Of a stretch of DNA of 64,000 nt, positions 50,322 through 57,705 are shown piece after piece. Origin of the DNA: Arenimonas composti TR7-09 = DSM 18010 (GTDB lineage Bacteria; Pseudomonadota; Gammaproteobacteria; Xanthomonadales; Xanthomonadaceae); NCBI RefSeq assembly GCF_000426365.1, contig NZ_AUFF01000001.1, positions 496,001 through 560,000 of the forward strand, read 5' to 3'. Below the pieces are notes generated by a model, which searched no databases, was not told where the DNA came from, and saw only the letters and a program-made list of their open reading frames with translations. Numbering within the stretch: the first letter of the stretch is position 1; each line of letters begins with the position of its first letter. The position numbers and the translations under genes were made by a program.

Positions 50322-50337
50322 CGTGAACCGGTTCACG
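50322..50337. promoter_or_regulatory. 16-bp perfect palindrome CGTGAACCGGTTCACG
   Basis: A perfect palindrome in the 259-bp gap between the small gene (start 50218, minus) and rluF (start 50478, plus). It contains the decamer GAACCGGTTC also found at 48521-48530. There is no T-tract, and it is not next to a gene end, so an operator is more likely than a terminator. Confidence 0.45.
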
Positions 50338-50477
50338 GAACCGGGGCCCGGGATGCCAGCACCGGTAACCGCACGCCGGCCGCAGGTAAGCCGGTCTCAC
50401 TGCGGCGATGGCAGGACGGCTGCGGCCATGACAGCATTCGCGCCCACTTCTGACGCTTTACGGCACCTGCCGCTCCG

Positions 50478-51191
50478 ATGCGCCTCAATCGCCATATCGC
50501 CGACACCGGCCACTGCTCCCGCCGCGAGGCCGACCGCCTGATCTCGGAGGGGCGGGTGCAGGTCAACGGCATCCGCGCCCGCATCGGCGCCGAGGTCGGC
50601 GAGGGCGACCAGGTCCTGGTCGATGGCCAGCCGCTGCGCATCCGTGCGGGCAAGCCAGGCGCCCGGCGCCACGTCTACATCGCCCTGAACAAGCCGGTCG
50701 GCATCACCTGCACCACCGACACCACGGTCGCCGGCAACATCGTCGACTTCGTCGGCCACGAGCAGCGCATCTTCCCGATCGGGCGCCTCGACAAGGATTC
50801 GGAAGGGCTGATCCTGCTGACCAGCAATGGCGACATCGTCAACCGCATCCTGCGCGCCGAAGAGAAGAAGGAGAAGGAATACCTGGTCGGCGTGAACCAC
50901 GCGGTGACCGAGGAATTCCTGCGTGGCATGGCCCGCGGCGTGCGCATCCACGGGCAGATGACGCTGCCCTGCCGTACCCGCAAGATCGCCCGCTACGGCT
51001 TCTCGATCGTGCTGACCCAGGGCCTGAACCGGCAGATCCGCCTGATGGCCGCGGCTTTCGACTACCGCGTGACCCAGCTGCGCCGCATCCGCATCGCCAA
51101 CGTCCGTCTCGGCGAACTCAAGCCCGGCCGCTGGCGCAACCTCACCGATGCCGAGTTGCGGGGGCTGCTGCCGGAGCAGCAGGTCTGGTAA
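50478..51191 (+). CDS. rluF: 23S rRNA pseudouridine synthase RluF
   Basis: A 237-residue enzyme: an S4 RNA-binding domain (MRLNRHIADTGHCSRREADR, then LISEGRVQVNG) followed by the synthase domain with the catalytic Asp in PIGRLDKDSEGLILLT. KEKEYLVGVN and LTQGLNRQIRLMAAAF with the YRVTQLRRIRI segment fit the RluF rather than RluB/E branch. RluF makes pseudouridine at position 2604 of 23S rRNA. With dbpA nearby, this is a small cluster for large-subunit maturation. Its stop is 3 bases before a composite hairpin. Confidence 0.93.
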   Translation: MRLNRHIADTGHCSRREADRLISEGRVQVNGIRARIGAEVGEGDQVLVDGQPLRIRAGKPGARRHVYIALNKPVGITCTTDTTVAGNIVDFVGHEQRIFPIGRLDKDSEGLILLTSNGDIVNRILRAEEKKEKEYLVGVNHAVTEEFLRGMARGVRIHGQMTLPCRTRKIARYGFSIVLTQGLNRQIRLMAAAFDYRVTQLRRIRIANVRLGELKPGRWRNLTDAELRGLLPEQQVW

Positions 51192-51322
51192 AGCAGAAAC
51201 GAGAAACGAGAAACGAGGAACGGGAAACGAGTCGAAACTCCCGTCGGCCGATCCCGCCTTTCGCGCGCACCGCGCGCGCGTTCACTCGTTCCTCGTTCCT
51301 CATTTCTCATTTCTCATTTTCC
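51192..51322. repeat. composite intergenic hairpin (word GAAACGA)
   Basis: Left arm (51195-51232) carries AGAAACGAGAAACGAGAAAC and further GAGGAACGGGAAACGAG words. The right arm (51281-51322) is the inverted form with consistent C-to-T changes (GAAATGAG in reverse). The arms match at about 80 percent of about 38 positions. The loop is a GC-rich stretch with alternating GCGCGC. The element starts just after the rluF stop and ends 21 bases before the next ATG. Confidence 0.85.
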
Positions 51323-51343
51323 ATATCCACCCGGGGTAAGCGA

Positions 51344-52141
51344 ATGAAGTCGAAAGTGGAGTGGTTGCTGGTGCTGGTTCTGGCCACGACGGTGCAGGCC
51401 GCGCCGCCGCAGCCGTTGGCGGCGCCGCCGGCGCAGGCGGTGGAGGCGGCGAGTGGCATGGCCTATGTGGTGCTGAAGGCGGGGCCGGATCAGGGCAACC
51501 TGGTGCGCGGGGAGTTCGTCGAATACCGCGCCGACGTCTGGAGCGCCGACGGCGTCGCCCGGGCGAGCGCGCGCGAGGACGGCAACCGGGTGGTGCCGGT
51601 GCGGGCGCTGGCGCGGCAGCAGCCGGCGCTGGCGCGGGCGCTGATGCTGACGCCGGTCGGGGAAACCCGGCGCTGGTGGATCCAGCCGGAGCGGCTGGCG
51701 CCGGGCTATCCGGGCATGCCGAACCTGCCGCACGTGATCGAGCTGACGGTGATCGGCGAAGCCAACCCGCTGCAGGCGCCGCCGGACGTCGCCGCTGTGC
51801 CGGACGGTGCCCAGCGCAGCGCCAGCGGCCTGGCCTGGAAGGTGCTCCGGCGCGGCGGCGGCAGCGACCACCCGGGCCCGAATGCGGTGATCGAAATCGA
51901 CTACACCGGCTGGACCGCCGACGGCCGTCCCTTCGACAGCTCGCTGCGCAGCGGCGGTCACGCCTTCCTGCCGCTGGCGGGGCTGATCCCGGGCTGGCAG
52001 GAAGGGCTGCCGCTGATGTCGCGGGGCGACAGCTTCCGCTTCTGGATCCCCGGTCATCTCGGCTACGACGCCAGTCCCGACCCGACCGCGCCGCGCGGCA
52101 TGCTGGTCTTCGACGTGACGCTCTACGGCTGGTCGGAGTGA
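51344..52141 (+). CDS. exported tandem FKBP-type peptidyl-prolyl isomerase
   Basis: A 265-residue exported protein (signal VEWLLVLVLATTVQA). The second domain (about 155-265) is a standard FKBP: SGLAWKVLRRGGGSDHPGPN, IDYTGWTADGRPFDSS, LIPGWQEGLPLM and a GYDASPDPTAPRG loop. The first domain (about 35-140) has the same order of segments (SGMAYVVLKAG, VEYRADVWSADG, WWIQPERL, HVIELTVIG) but has lost the active-site residues; it looks like a decayed duplicate. Expected role is folding or assembly of exported proteins. The 3' end overlaps the converging flavoprotein gene by 19 bases. Confidence 0.87.
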   Translation: MKSKVEWLLVLVLATTVQAAPPQPLAAPPAQAVEAASGMAYVVLKAGPDQGNLVRGEFVEYRADVWSADGVARASAREDGNRVVPVRALARQQPALARALMLTPVGETRRWWIQPERLAPGYPGMPNLPHVIELTVIGEANPLQAPPDVAAVPDGAQRSASGLAWKVLRRGGGSDHPGPNAVIEIDYTGWTADGRPFDSSLRSGGHAFLPLAGLIPGWQEGLPLMSRGDSFRFWIPGHLGYDASPDPTAPRGMLVFDVTLYGWSE

Positions 52142-53406
52142 GCCTCGCGCCAGCGGGCCGCGGCGCTGCCGGCGCGGCGGCCGCTGGCGAAGCAGGCGGT
52201 GAGGAGATAGCCGCCGGTCGGTGCCTCCCAGTCGAGCATCTCGCCAGCGGCGAACACGCCGGGGCGCGCACGCAGCATCAGGTCGCGGTCGAGCGCCTGC
52301 AGGCGGATGCCGCCGGCGCTGCTGATCGCTTCCGGCAGTGGCCGCGGCCGTAGCAAGCTCAGCGGCAGCGCCTTGACCGCGGCGGCGAGGGCCGCCGGAT
52401 CCGCGGGCAGGGCAGTGCCGAGGACTTCCCGCAGCAGGGCCGCCTTGACCCCGTCGATGCCTACGCGCCGCCGCAGATGTTCGGCGATCGTGCGGCTGCC
52501 GCGCGGTGCCGCCAGCGCGGTCCGCAGCTGGTCGGGGCTGCGCCCGGGCGCGAGGTCGAGCAGGAGCGTGGCGCGGCCGTGCGCGGCGATGTGCTCGCGG
52601 ATCTCCGCCGAGCGTGCGTACACCGCGCTGCCCTCGATCCCGTCGGTGCTGCAGACGCATTCGCCCTGCAACCAGTCCGGCGCCTGGCCGTCGACCGCCA
52701 GCGCGATCCGTACCGGCTTCAGCGGCGCGCCGGCGAAACGCTGCACGAACCACGGCGACCAGGCGACATCGAAGCCGCAGTTGGCCGGCAGCAGGTCGCC
52801 GACGTCGATACCGGCTTCCCGCAGCGGCGCGACCCAGCGTCCGTCCGACCCGAGCTGCGGCCAGCTGCCGCCACCGAGGGCGAGCACGGTCGCGGCGGCG
52901 CGGTAGCTCGCCTCGTGGCCCGCGTTGTGGCCGGCGTCGGACGTGTCGGCGCCGAGGTCCGCGAAGCGCAGCGCGCCGTCGGCAGCGAAGCCCAGCCAGC
53001 GCCGGCGCAGGTGGAAGCGCACGCCCTGGTCGCGCAGGCGGCGCACCCAGCCGCGCAGCAGCGGCGCCGCCTTCAGGTCGAGCGGGAAGACGCGGCCGGA
53101 ACTGCCGACGAAGGTCTCCACGCCGAGACCGCGGGCCCAGCTGCGCAGCGCATCGGCATCGAAGTCGCGCAGCCAGGTTTCGACGGTCGGTGCGGCCTCG
53201 CGGAAGCGGCGTACCAAGGCGGGGAAGGGCTCGCCGTGGGTGAGGTTCAGGCCGCCCTTGCCGGCGATCAGGAACTTGCGGCCGACCGAGCCGCGGCTGT
53301 CGAACAGGTCGACCGGCACGCCGGCGGCGATCGCCGCTTCCGCGGCCATCAGTCCGGCCGGGCCGCCGCCGATGACGGCCACGCCGGGGAGGGAGATCGA
53401 GGACAT
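52123..53406 (-). CDS. YhiN-like FAD-binding flavoprotein (aminoacetone oxidase family)
   Basis: A 427-residue flavoprotein. FAD site: AVIGGGPAGLMAAEAAIAAG, then VGRKFLIAGKGGLNLTH. VLALGGGSWPQLGSDG lies in the middle, and the C-terminal FAD contact is GVFAAGEMLDWEAPTGGYLL. The form fits the TIGR03862 branch of the YhiN/HI0933 proteins, some annotated as aminoacetone oxidases; physiological function is open. Start at ATG 53406, where the family sequence begins. Confidence 0.9.
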   Translation of the reverse strand: MSSISLPGVAVIGGGPAGLMAAEAAIAAGVPVDLFDSRGSVGRKFLIAGKGGLNLTHGEPFPALVRRFREAAPTVETWLRDFDADALRSWARGLGVETFVGSSGRVFPLDLKAAPLLRGWVRRLRDQGVRFHLRRRWLGFAADGALRFADLGADTSDAGHNAGHEASYRAAATVLALGGGSWPQLGSDGRWVAPLREAGIDVGDLLPANCGFDVAWSPWFVQRFAGAPLKPVRIALAVDGQAPDWLQGECVCSTDGIEGSAVYARSAEIREHIAAHGRATLLLDLAPGRSPDQLRTALAAPRGSRTIAEHLRRRVGIDGVKAALLREVLGTALPADPAALAAAVKALPLSLLRPRPLPEAISSAGGIRLQALDRDLMLRARPGVFAAGEMLDWEAPTGGYLLTACFASGRRAGSAAARWREAHSDQP

Positions 53407-53456
53407 GCGCGATTGTCGCATGCGATCCTGCCGCCCCCGTTCCGCGCGAGGCGACG

Positions 53457-53945
53457 ATGCCCTATACCCCGATCCTGGCCACCCTCGGCTACGTGCTCTC
53501 GCCGGACCGCCAGCGCGTGCTGATGGTCCACCGCAATGCCCGCGCCGGCGACCATCATCTCGGCAAGTACAACGGCCTCGGCGGCAAGCTCGAACGGGAC
53601 GAGGACGTGGTCGCCGGGATGCGTCGCGAGCTGCACGAGGAGGCGGGCATCGAGGTCGTCTCGCTGCGCCTGCGCGGCACGATCAGCTGGCCCGGCTTCG
53701 GCAGGAATGGCGAGGACTGGCTCGGCTTCGTCTTCGTCATCGACGGCTGGACGGGTGAGGTGCCGCCCGCCAACGCCGAAGGGGATCTGGAGTGGGTGCC
53801 GTTGGACCGGCTGGATCGGTTGCCGCTCTGGGAAGGCGACCGCCATTTCCTGCCGCTGGTCTTCGACGCGGACCCGAGGACGTTCCACGGGCATATGCCC
53901 TATGCCTCCGGGCGGATGGTATCTTGGCAGTATTCGCGCTTATAA
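53457..53945 (+). CDS. Nudix hydrolase (MutT-like)
   Basis: A 162-residue Nudix protein. The box GGKLERDEDVVAGMRRELHE plus EAGIE fits Gx5Ex7REUxEExGU fully. The sequence around it (LMVHRNARAGDHHLGKYNGL) is like 8-oxo-dGTP diphosphatases of the MTH1/YfaO-type rather than classical MutT. It would clean oxidised or damaged nucleotides. It is divergent from the flavoprotein gene (50 bases). Confidence 0.9.
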   Translation: MPYTPILATLGYVLSPDRQRVLMVHRNARAGDHHLGKYNGLGGKLERDEDVVAGMRRELHEEAGIEVVSLRLRGTISWPGFGRNGEDWLGFVFVIDGWTGEVPPANAEGDLEWVPLDRLDRLPLWEGDRHFLPLVFDADPRTFHGHMPYASGRMVSWQYSRL

Positions 53946-54185
53946 GCGGCGAACGTCGGCGAAACGCGCCGCAAACATCGATTTCCGTCGCGCGTTTGGA
54001 AGTGCCGCCCGCCTGTGAATAACAGGATTCTAACGTCGTGGAACGTATCCTGAGCGGGCAGTGAATGCCCCCCCGGGGCGCATTGTCCGCTTTCCTTCGC
54101 GACCGTCCGGTCCTTCGGGACCGCCGCCCGCCGGCCTGGCAGGCGGTCCGGCCGCGCTGCCCATCACCTCGCCAAGGAGCGCCCG

Positions 54186-54623
54186 ATGACCGACACCAGC
54201 AGCAACCTGACCGACCTGATCGAGATCAGCGAGGACGGATACGCCTTCTACGAGGAAGCCGCGCAGAAGGTGAAGGACAAGAAGCTCAGTGCGCTGTTCG
54301 CGCGCATGGCCAAGGTGAAGTCGGAGCTCGCGCAGGAACTGTCCGGCGAGGTGAAGGCCCCGGCGGGTCGTCGCAAGCCGGCGAAGAAGGGCGAATCCAG
54401 CCTCGGCGACCTCGCACGCGCCTACGCCGGTCTGCGCAAGCAGGAGCCGGGCAGCGAGCGTTTCGTGCGCATGGCCGAAGTCGAAGGTCAGCTGCAGACC
54501 ACCTTCCAGAAGGTCGTGCTCGACCGTGACCACAGCTTCGTCGTCCGTGTCCTCGCCAAGCAGTACGTCAGCAAGGCCGAGGTGCTGAACAAGGAACTGC
54601 GCGCGGCCAACCGCGGCGCCTGA
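54186..54623 (+). CDS. DUF2383/PA2169-type four-helix protein
   Basis: A 145-residue helical protein fitting the DUF2383 or PA2169 type: SNLTDLIEISEDGYAFYEEA, LFARMAKVKSELAQEL, SSLGDLARAYAGLRKQ and DRDHSFVVRVLAKQYVSKAE. These are ferritin-like four-helix bundles often linked to stress conditions; function unknown. A ribosome site (AAGGAGC, 54174-54180) lies 5 bases before the ATG. The 240-bp leader region upstream holds a small hairpin (GGTCC-TTCG-GGACC, 54109-54122) and may carry regulation. Confidence 0.8.
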   Translation: MTDTSSNLTDLIEISEDGYAFYEEAAQKVKDKKLSALFARMAKVKSELAQELSGEVKAPAGRRKPAKKGESSLGDLARAYAGLRKQEPGSERFVRMAEVEGQLQTTFQKVVLDRDHSFVVRVLAKQYVSKAEVLNKELRAANRGA

Positions 54624-54641
54624 TCCGCCCCCCTCCCACCT

Positions 54642-54724
54642 GTAGGAGCGCCTTCAGGCGCGATGTAGGAGCGCCTTCAGGCGCGATTCGACTGCAAAGG
54701 CATCGCGGCTGAAGCCGCTCCTAC
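54642..54724. repeat. REP-like cluster with two subtypes
   Basis: Two direct copies of subtype 2 (GTAGGAGCGCCTTCAGGCGC plus GAT; 54642-54664 and 54665-54687) are followed by one inverted copy of subtype 1 (54702-54724). The subtypes differ by a paired change: GCGGC-TTCA-GCCGC becomes GCGCC-TTCA-GGCGC, so the inner stem stays intact. Confidence 0.95.
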
Positions 54725-54736
54725 AGGAAGCAGGAA

Positions 54737-54768
54737 GAAAAACCGCCCGGTCGCCCGGGCGGTTTTTT
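54737..54768. terminator. bidirectional intrinsic terminator
   Basis: AACCGCCCGG (54741-54750) and CCGGGCGGTT (54755-54764) pair around TCGC. Six T residues (54763-54768) follow on the plus strand, and GAAGAAAAA before the stem gives a T-tract on the minus strand. It can end both the DUF2383 gene and the converging dcp gene (stop at 54790). Confidence 0.92.
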
Positions 54769-54789
54769 GTTGCCGAGCGGCAGCTGGCG

Positions 54790-56964
54790 TCAGTTGCCGC
54801 CCGTCTCCAGGCCACGCCGGCGCAGCAGCGGCCCGACCTGCGGATCGCGGCCGCGGAAGTCGCGGAACAGCTGCATCGCGTCGACGCTGCCGCCCTTCGA
54901 CAGCAGGGTGGCGCGGAAGTGGTCGCCGTTGGCGCGGCTCAGCCCACCGTTCTCCTTGAACCACTCGACCGACTCGGCATCCAGCACCTCGCTCCACAGA
55001 TAGGCGTAGTAGCCGGCCGAGTAGCCGCCCATGATGTGGCTGAAGTAGGTGCTGCGGTAACGCGGCGGCACCGGCGCGTAGTCGACGCCGGCGGCCTTCA
55101 GCGCCTGTGCCTCGAAGGCGAGGGCGTCGGTCGGCACCTGGTCCGGCTTCAACTGGTGCCAGGCCTGGTCGAGCAGCGAGGCCGCCAGGTATTCGGTGGT
55201 CGCGTGGCCCTGGCCGTATTGCTCGGCGGCCAGCACCTTGTCCAGCAGCGCCTGCGGAATCGGCTCGCCGGTCTGGTAGTGCTTCGCGTAGTTCGCGAGC
55301 ACGCTCGGCCAGGTGGCCCACATCTCGTTGACCTGCGAGGGGTACTCGACGAAGTCGCGCGGCACGCTGGTGCCGGCGAACTGCGGGTAGCGGGTGCTCG
55401 AGAACAGGCCGTGCAGCGCGTGCCCGAACTCGTGGAACATCGTCGTGACCTCGTCGAAGGTCAGCAGGGTCGGCTGGCCGGCGGCGGGCTTCGGGATGTT
55501 GAGGTGATTGCCGACCACCGGATGCGTACCGGTCAGGCCGTTCTGCGGCACGTAGGCGTTCATCCAGGCGCCGCCACGCTTGCTGGCGCGGGCGTAGAAA
55601 TCGCCGATGAACAGGCCCAGCGAGCTGCCGTCGGCCTCGAACACCTCCCACACCCGCACGTCCTGCTGGTAGACGGGTAGGTCGGTGCGCTCCTTGAAGC
55701 TCAGGCCGTAGAGCTGGCCGGCGGCGTAGAACACGCCGTCCTCGAGCACGCGGTTCATCTCGAAGTAGGGGCGCAGCTGCGACTCGTCGAAGTCGTAGCG
55801 CTGCTGGCGCACCTTCTCGGCGTAGAAGGCCCAGTCGGCGGCCTCGAGCTGGAAGCCGCCGCCTTCGGCGTCGATGATCGCCTGCATGTCCGCGGCTTCG
55901 CGCCGGGCATTGGCGACCGCCGCCGGGGCGAGGTCGGACAGCAGCTTGTTGACCGCGGCGACGGTGCCGGCGGTCTCGTCCTCGATGATGTAGGCGGCGT
56001 GGCTGTCGTAGCCGAGCAGGGCGGCACGCTCGGCGCGCAGGCGGGCGACGCGGGCGATGATTTCGCGGTTGTCGAACTCGTTGCCGCGGGTGCCGCGGGC
56101 GAGCGAGGCGGCCATGATTTCCTGGCGCAGGGCGCGGTCGGTCAGGCTGGCGAGCGGCGGCTGGCCGCTGGTGTTCATCAGCGCGATCAGGTAGCGGCCT
56201 TCCTGGCCGGCCGCCTTCGCGGCCTCGGCGGCGGCGGTGATCGCCTCGTCGGACAGGCCGTCGAGGCGGGCGACGTCGTCGACCCAGACACCGGAGGCAT
56301 TGACCTCGTTGAGCACGTTCTGGCTGAACTTCGTCGACAGCGTCGCGAGCTCGGCGTTGTAGCCGCGGAGCACGTCCTTGTCGGCGTCCGAGAGATTGGC
56401 GCCGGCGCGGACGAAGTCGGTGTAGTAGCGCTCGAGCAGGCGCTGCGACTCGGCGTCGAGGCCGAGTTCGGCGCGGCCGTCGTACAGGGTCTTGATACGG
56501 GCGAACAGGGCCGCGTCGAGCAGGATCGCGTCCTGGTGGGCGGCCATCTTCGGCGCCATCTCGGCCTGCACGGCCTTGATCGCGTCGTTGGTGTGGGCAC
56601 CGGCCAGGTTGAAGAACACCGCGCCGACCCGGTTGAGCAGGGCGCCGGAGTTCTCCATCGCGACGATGGTGTTGTCGAAGCTCGGCGCCTCCGGGTTGTC
56701 GGCGATCGCGCGCACCTCGGCGATCTGCTCGGCCATGCCGCGCTCGAGCGCCGGCTGGTAGTGCTCGTCGCGGATCAGGTCGAAGCGCGGGAACTGGTAC
56801 TGCAGGGTGCTGGGTGCGAAGAAGGGATTCTCGGTCACGGCGTCGGTGGCGGCATCGGCCGCGGTGGTCGGGGCGGCGGAGGCCTCACCGGCCGGCTGCT
56901 GGCAGCCGCCGACGGCGAGGGCGATCGCCAGCGCCAGCGGCGCGGCGACGAGAGACTTGTTCAT
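54790..56964 (-). CDS. lipoprotein M3 peptidyl-dipeptidase (Dcp-like)
   Basis: A 724-residue M3 metallopeptidase. The N-terminus is a lipoprotein signal (LALAIALAVGGC) with an Ala/Thr linker to about residue 45. The zinc site is TMFHEFGHALHGLFSSTRYP, with a third ligand Glu in DFVEYPSQVNEMWA. GGWL-type substrate loops and HIMGGYSAGYYAYLWSEVLD complete the family marks. Dcp removes C-terminal dipeptides. A lipid-anchored Dcp is typical of Xanthomonadales, whereas E. coli Dcp is cytosolic. It joins the M49 and S9 enzymes as an extracytoplasmic peptide degrader. Confidence 0.93.
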   Translation of the reverse strand: MNKSLVAAPLALAIALAVGGCQQPAGEASAAPTTAADAATDAVTENPFFAPSTLQYQFPRFDLIRDEHYQPALERGMAEQIAEVRAIADNPEAPSFDNTIVAMENSGALLNRVGAVFFNLAGAHTNDAIKAVQAEMAPKMAAHQDAILLDAALFARIKTLYDGRAELGLDAESQRLLERYYTDFVRAGANLSDADKDVLRGYNAELATLSTKFSQNVLNEVNASGVWVDDVARLDGLSDEAITAAAEAAKAAGQEGRYLIALMNTSGQPPLASLTDRALRQEIMAASLARGTRGNEFDNREIIARVARLRAERAALLGYDSHAAYIIEDETAGTVAAVNKLLSDLAPAAVANARREAADMQAIIDAEGGGFQLEAADWAFYAEKVRQQRYDFDESQLRPYFEMNRVLEDGVFYAAGQLYGLSFKERTDLPVYQQDVRVWEVFEADGSSLGLFIGDFYARASKRGGAWMNAYVPQNGLTGTHPVVGNHLNIPKPAAGQPTLLTFDEVTTMFHEFGHALHGLFSSTRYPQFAGTSVPRDFVEYPSQVNEMWATWPSVLANYAKHYQTGEPIPQALLDKVLAAEQYGQGHATTEYLAASLLDQAWHQLKPDQVPTDALAFEAQALKAAGVDYAPVPPRYRSTYFSHIMGGYSAGYYAYLWSEVLDAESVEWFKENGGLSRANGDHFRATLLSKGGSVDAMQLFRDFRGRDPQVGPLLRRRGLETGGN

Positions 56965-57089
56965 CGGGATCCTCGGAAGTTTTTGCGGGAAGCCGCCGGA
57001 GCCTACCCCGAGCGGACGGTCGCTGCCCATGACGAAAGGCAGGGGTGGCCGCTCCTGCGCTAGGCTGCCGCGATCAACCGGAGCCGACC

Positions 57090-57569
57090 ATGACCACCGC
57101 CCACGATTTCTCCGCCACCACGATCGACGGCAGCCCGCAGTCGCTGGCCGACTACCGCGGCAAGGTGCTGCTGATCGTCAACACCGCTTCCCGATGCGGC
57201 TTCACGCCGCAGTACGCCGGCCTCGAGCAGCTGTGGCGTGAGCGCCGCGATCGCGGCCTGGTGGTGCTCGGTTTCCCCTGCGACCAGTTCGGGCACCAGG
57301 AACCCGGCGACGAGGCGGAGATCCGCGAGTTCTGCTCGCTGACCTACGAGGTCAGCTTCCCGATGTTCGCCAAGATCCAGGTCAACGGCGGCGAGGCGCA
57401 TCCGCTGTACCGCTGGCTGAAGAAGGAGAAGCCCGGCCTGCTCGGCCTCGAGGCGATCAAGTGGAACTTCACCAAGTTCCTGGTCGACCGCGACGGCCGG
57501 GTGGTGAAGCGTTACGCGCCGACCGACAAGCCCGAGAGCATCGCCGCCGACATCGACGCGCTGCTGTAG
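57090..57569 (+). CDS. glutathione peroxidase family protein (Cys type)
   Basis: A 159-residue peroxidase. The active cysteine is C36 in NTASRCGFTP; Q66 and the late W in IKWNFTKFLV complete the catalytic set. A second cysteine (C82) is placed as in thioredoxin-dependent members, so thioredoxin may be the reductant. The codon for C36 is TGC, so no selenocysteine is involved. Its TAG stop (57567-57569) is supplied by the REP cluster. A TAGGCT -10 (57061-57066) lies 23 bases before the ATG. Confidence 0.93.
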   Translation: MTTAHDFSATTIDGSPQSLADYRGKVLLIVNTASRCGFTPQYAGLEQLWRERRDRGLVVLGFPCDQFGHQEPGDEAEIREFCSLTYEVSFPMFAKIQVNGGEAHPLYRWLKKEKPGLLGLEAIKWNFTKFLVDRDGRVVKRYAPTDKPESIAADIDALL

Positions 57570-57696
57570 GAGCGGCTGTAGGAGCGGCTGTAGGAGCGGC
57601 TTCAGCCGCGATGCTTTTCATCGATGCTTTTCATCGATGCCCTTCATCGCGGATCACGATCCACGGCGAAGGCATCGCGCCTGAAGGCGCTCCTAC
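57566..57696. repeat. REP-like cluster with tandem partial copies
   Basis: GTAGGAGCGGCT is repeated in tandem (57566, 57578), then a full subtype-1 copy (57590-57612) follows. Next come tandem GATGCTTTTCATC words (57611-57650) and an inverted subtype-2 copy (57674-57696). It lies between the converging gpx-like and fpr genes and supplies the stop of the first. Mixed subtypes in one pair are notable. Confidence 0.93.
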
Positions 57697-57705
57697 GGGG
57701 GCGCG

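Noticed and set aside
50322-50337. Intrinsic terminator
   Set aside because: The 16-bp palindrome has no loop and no T-tract, and it is far from both neighbouring gene ends.
53946-54185. Extra small gene or regulatory RNA in the 240-bp gap before the DUF2383 gene
   Set aside because: No frame here looks coding. The only structure seen is a short GGTCC-TTCG-GGACC hairpin without a T-tract, not enough to call an RNA gene.
57090-57569. Selenocysteine in the glutathione peroxidase
   Set aside because: The active-site codon is TGC (Cys), there is no in-frame TGA, and no SECIS-like element was sought or needed.
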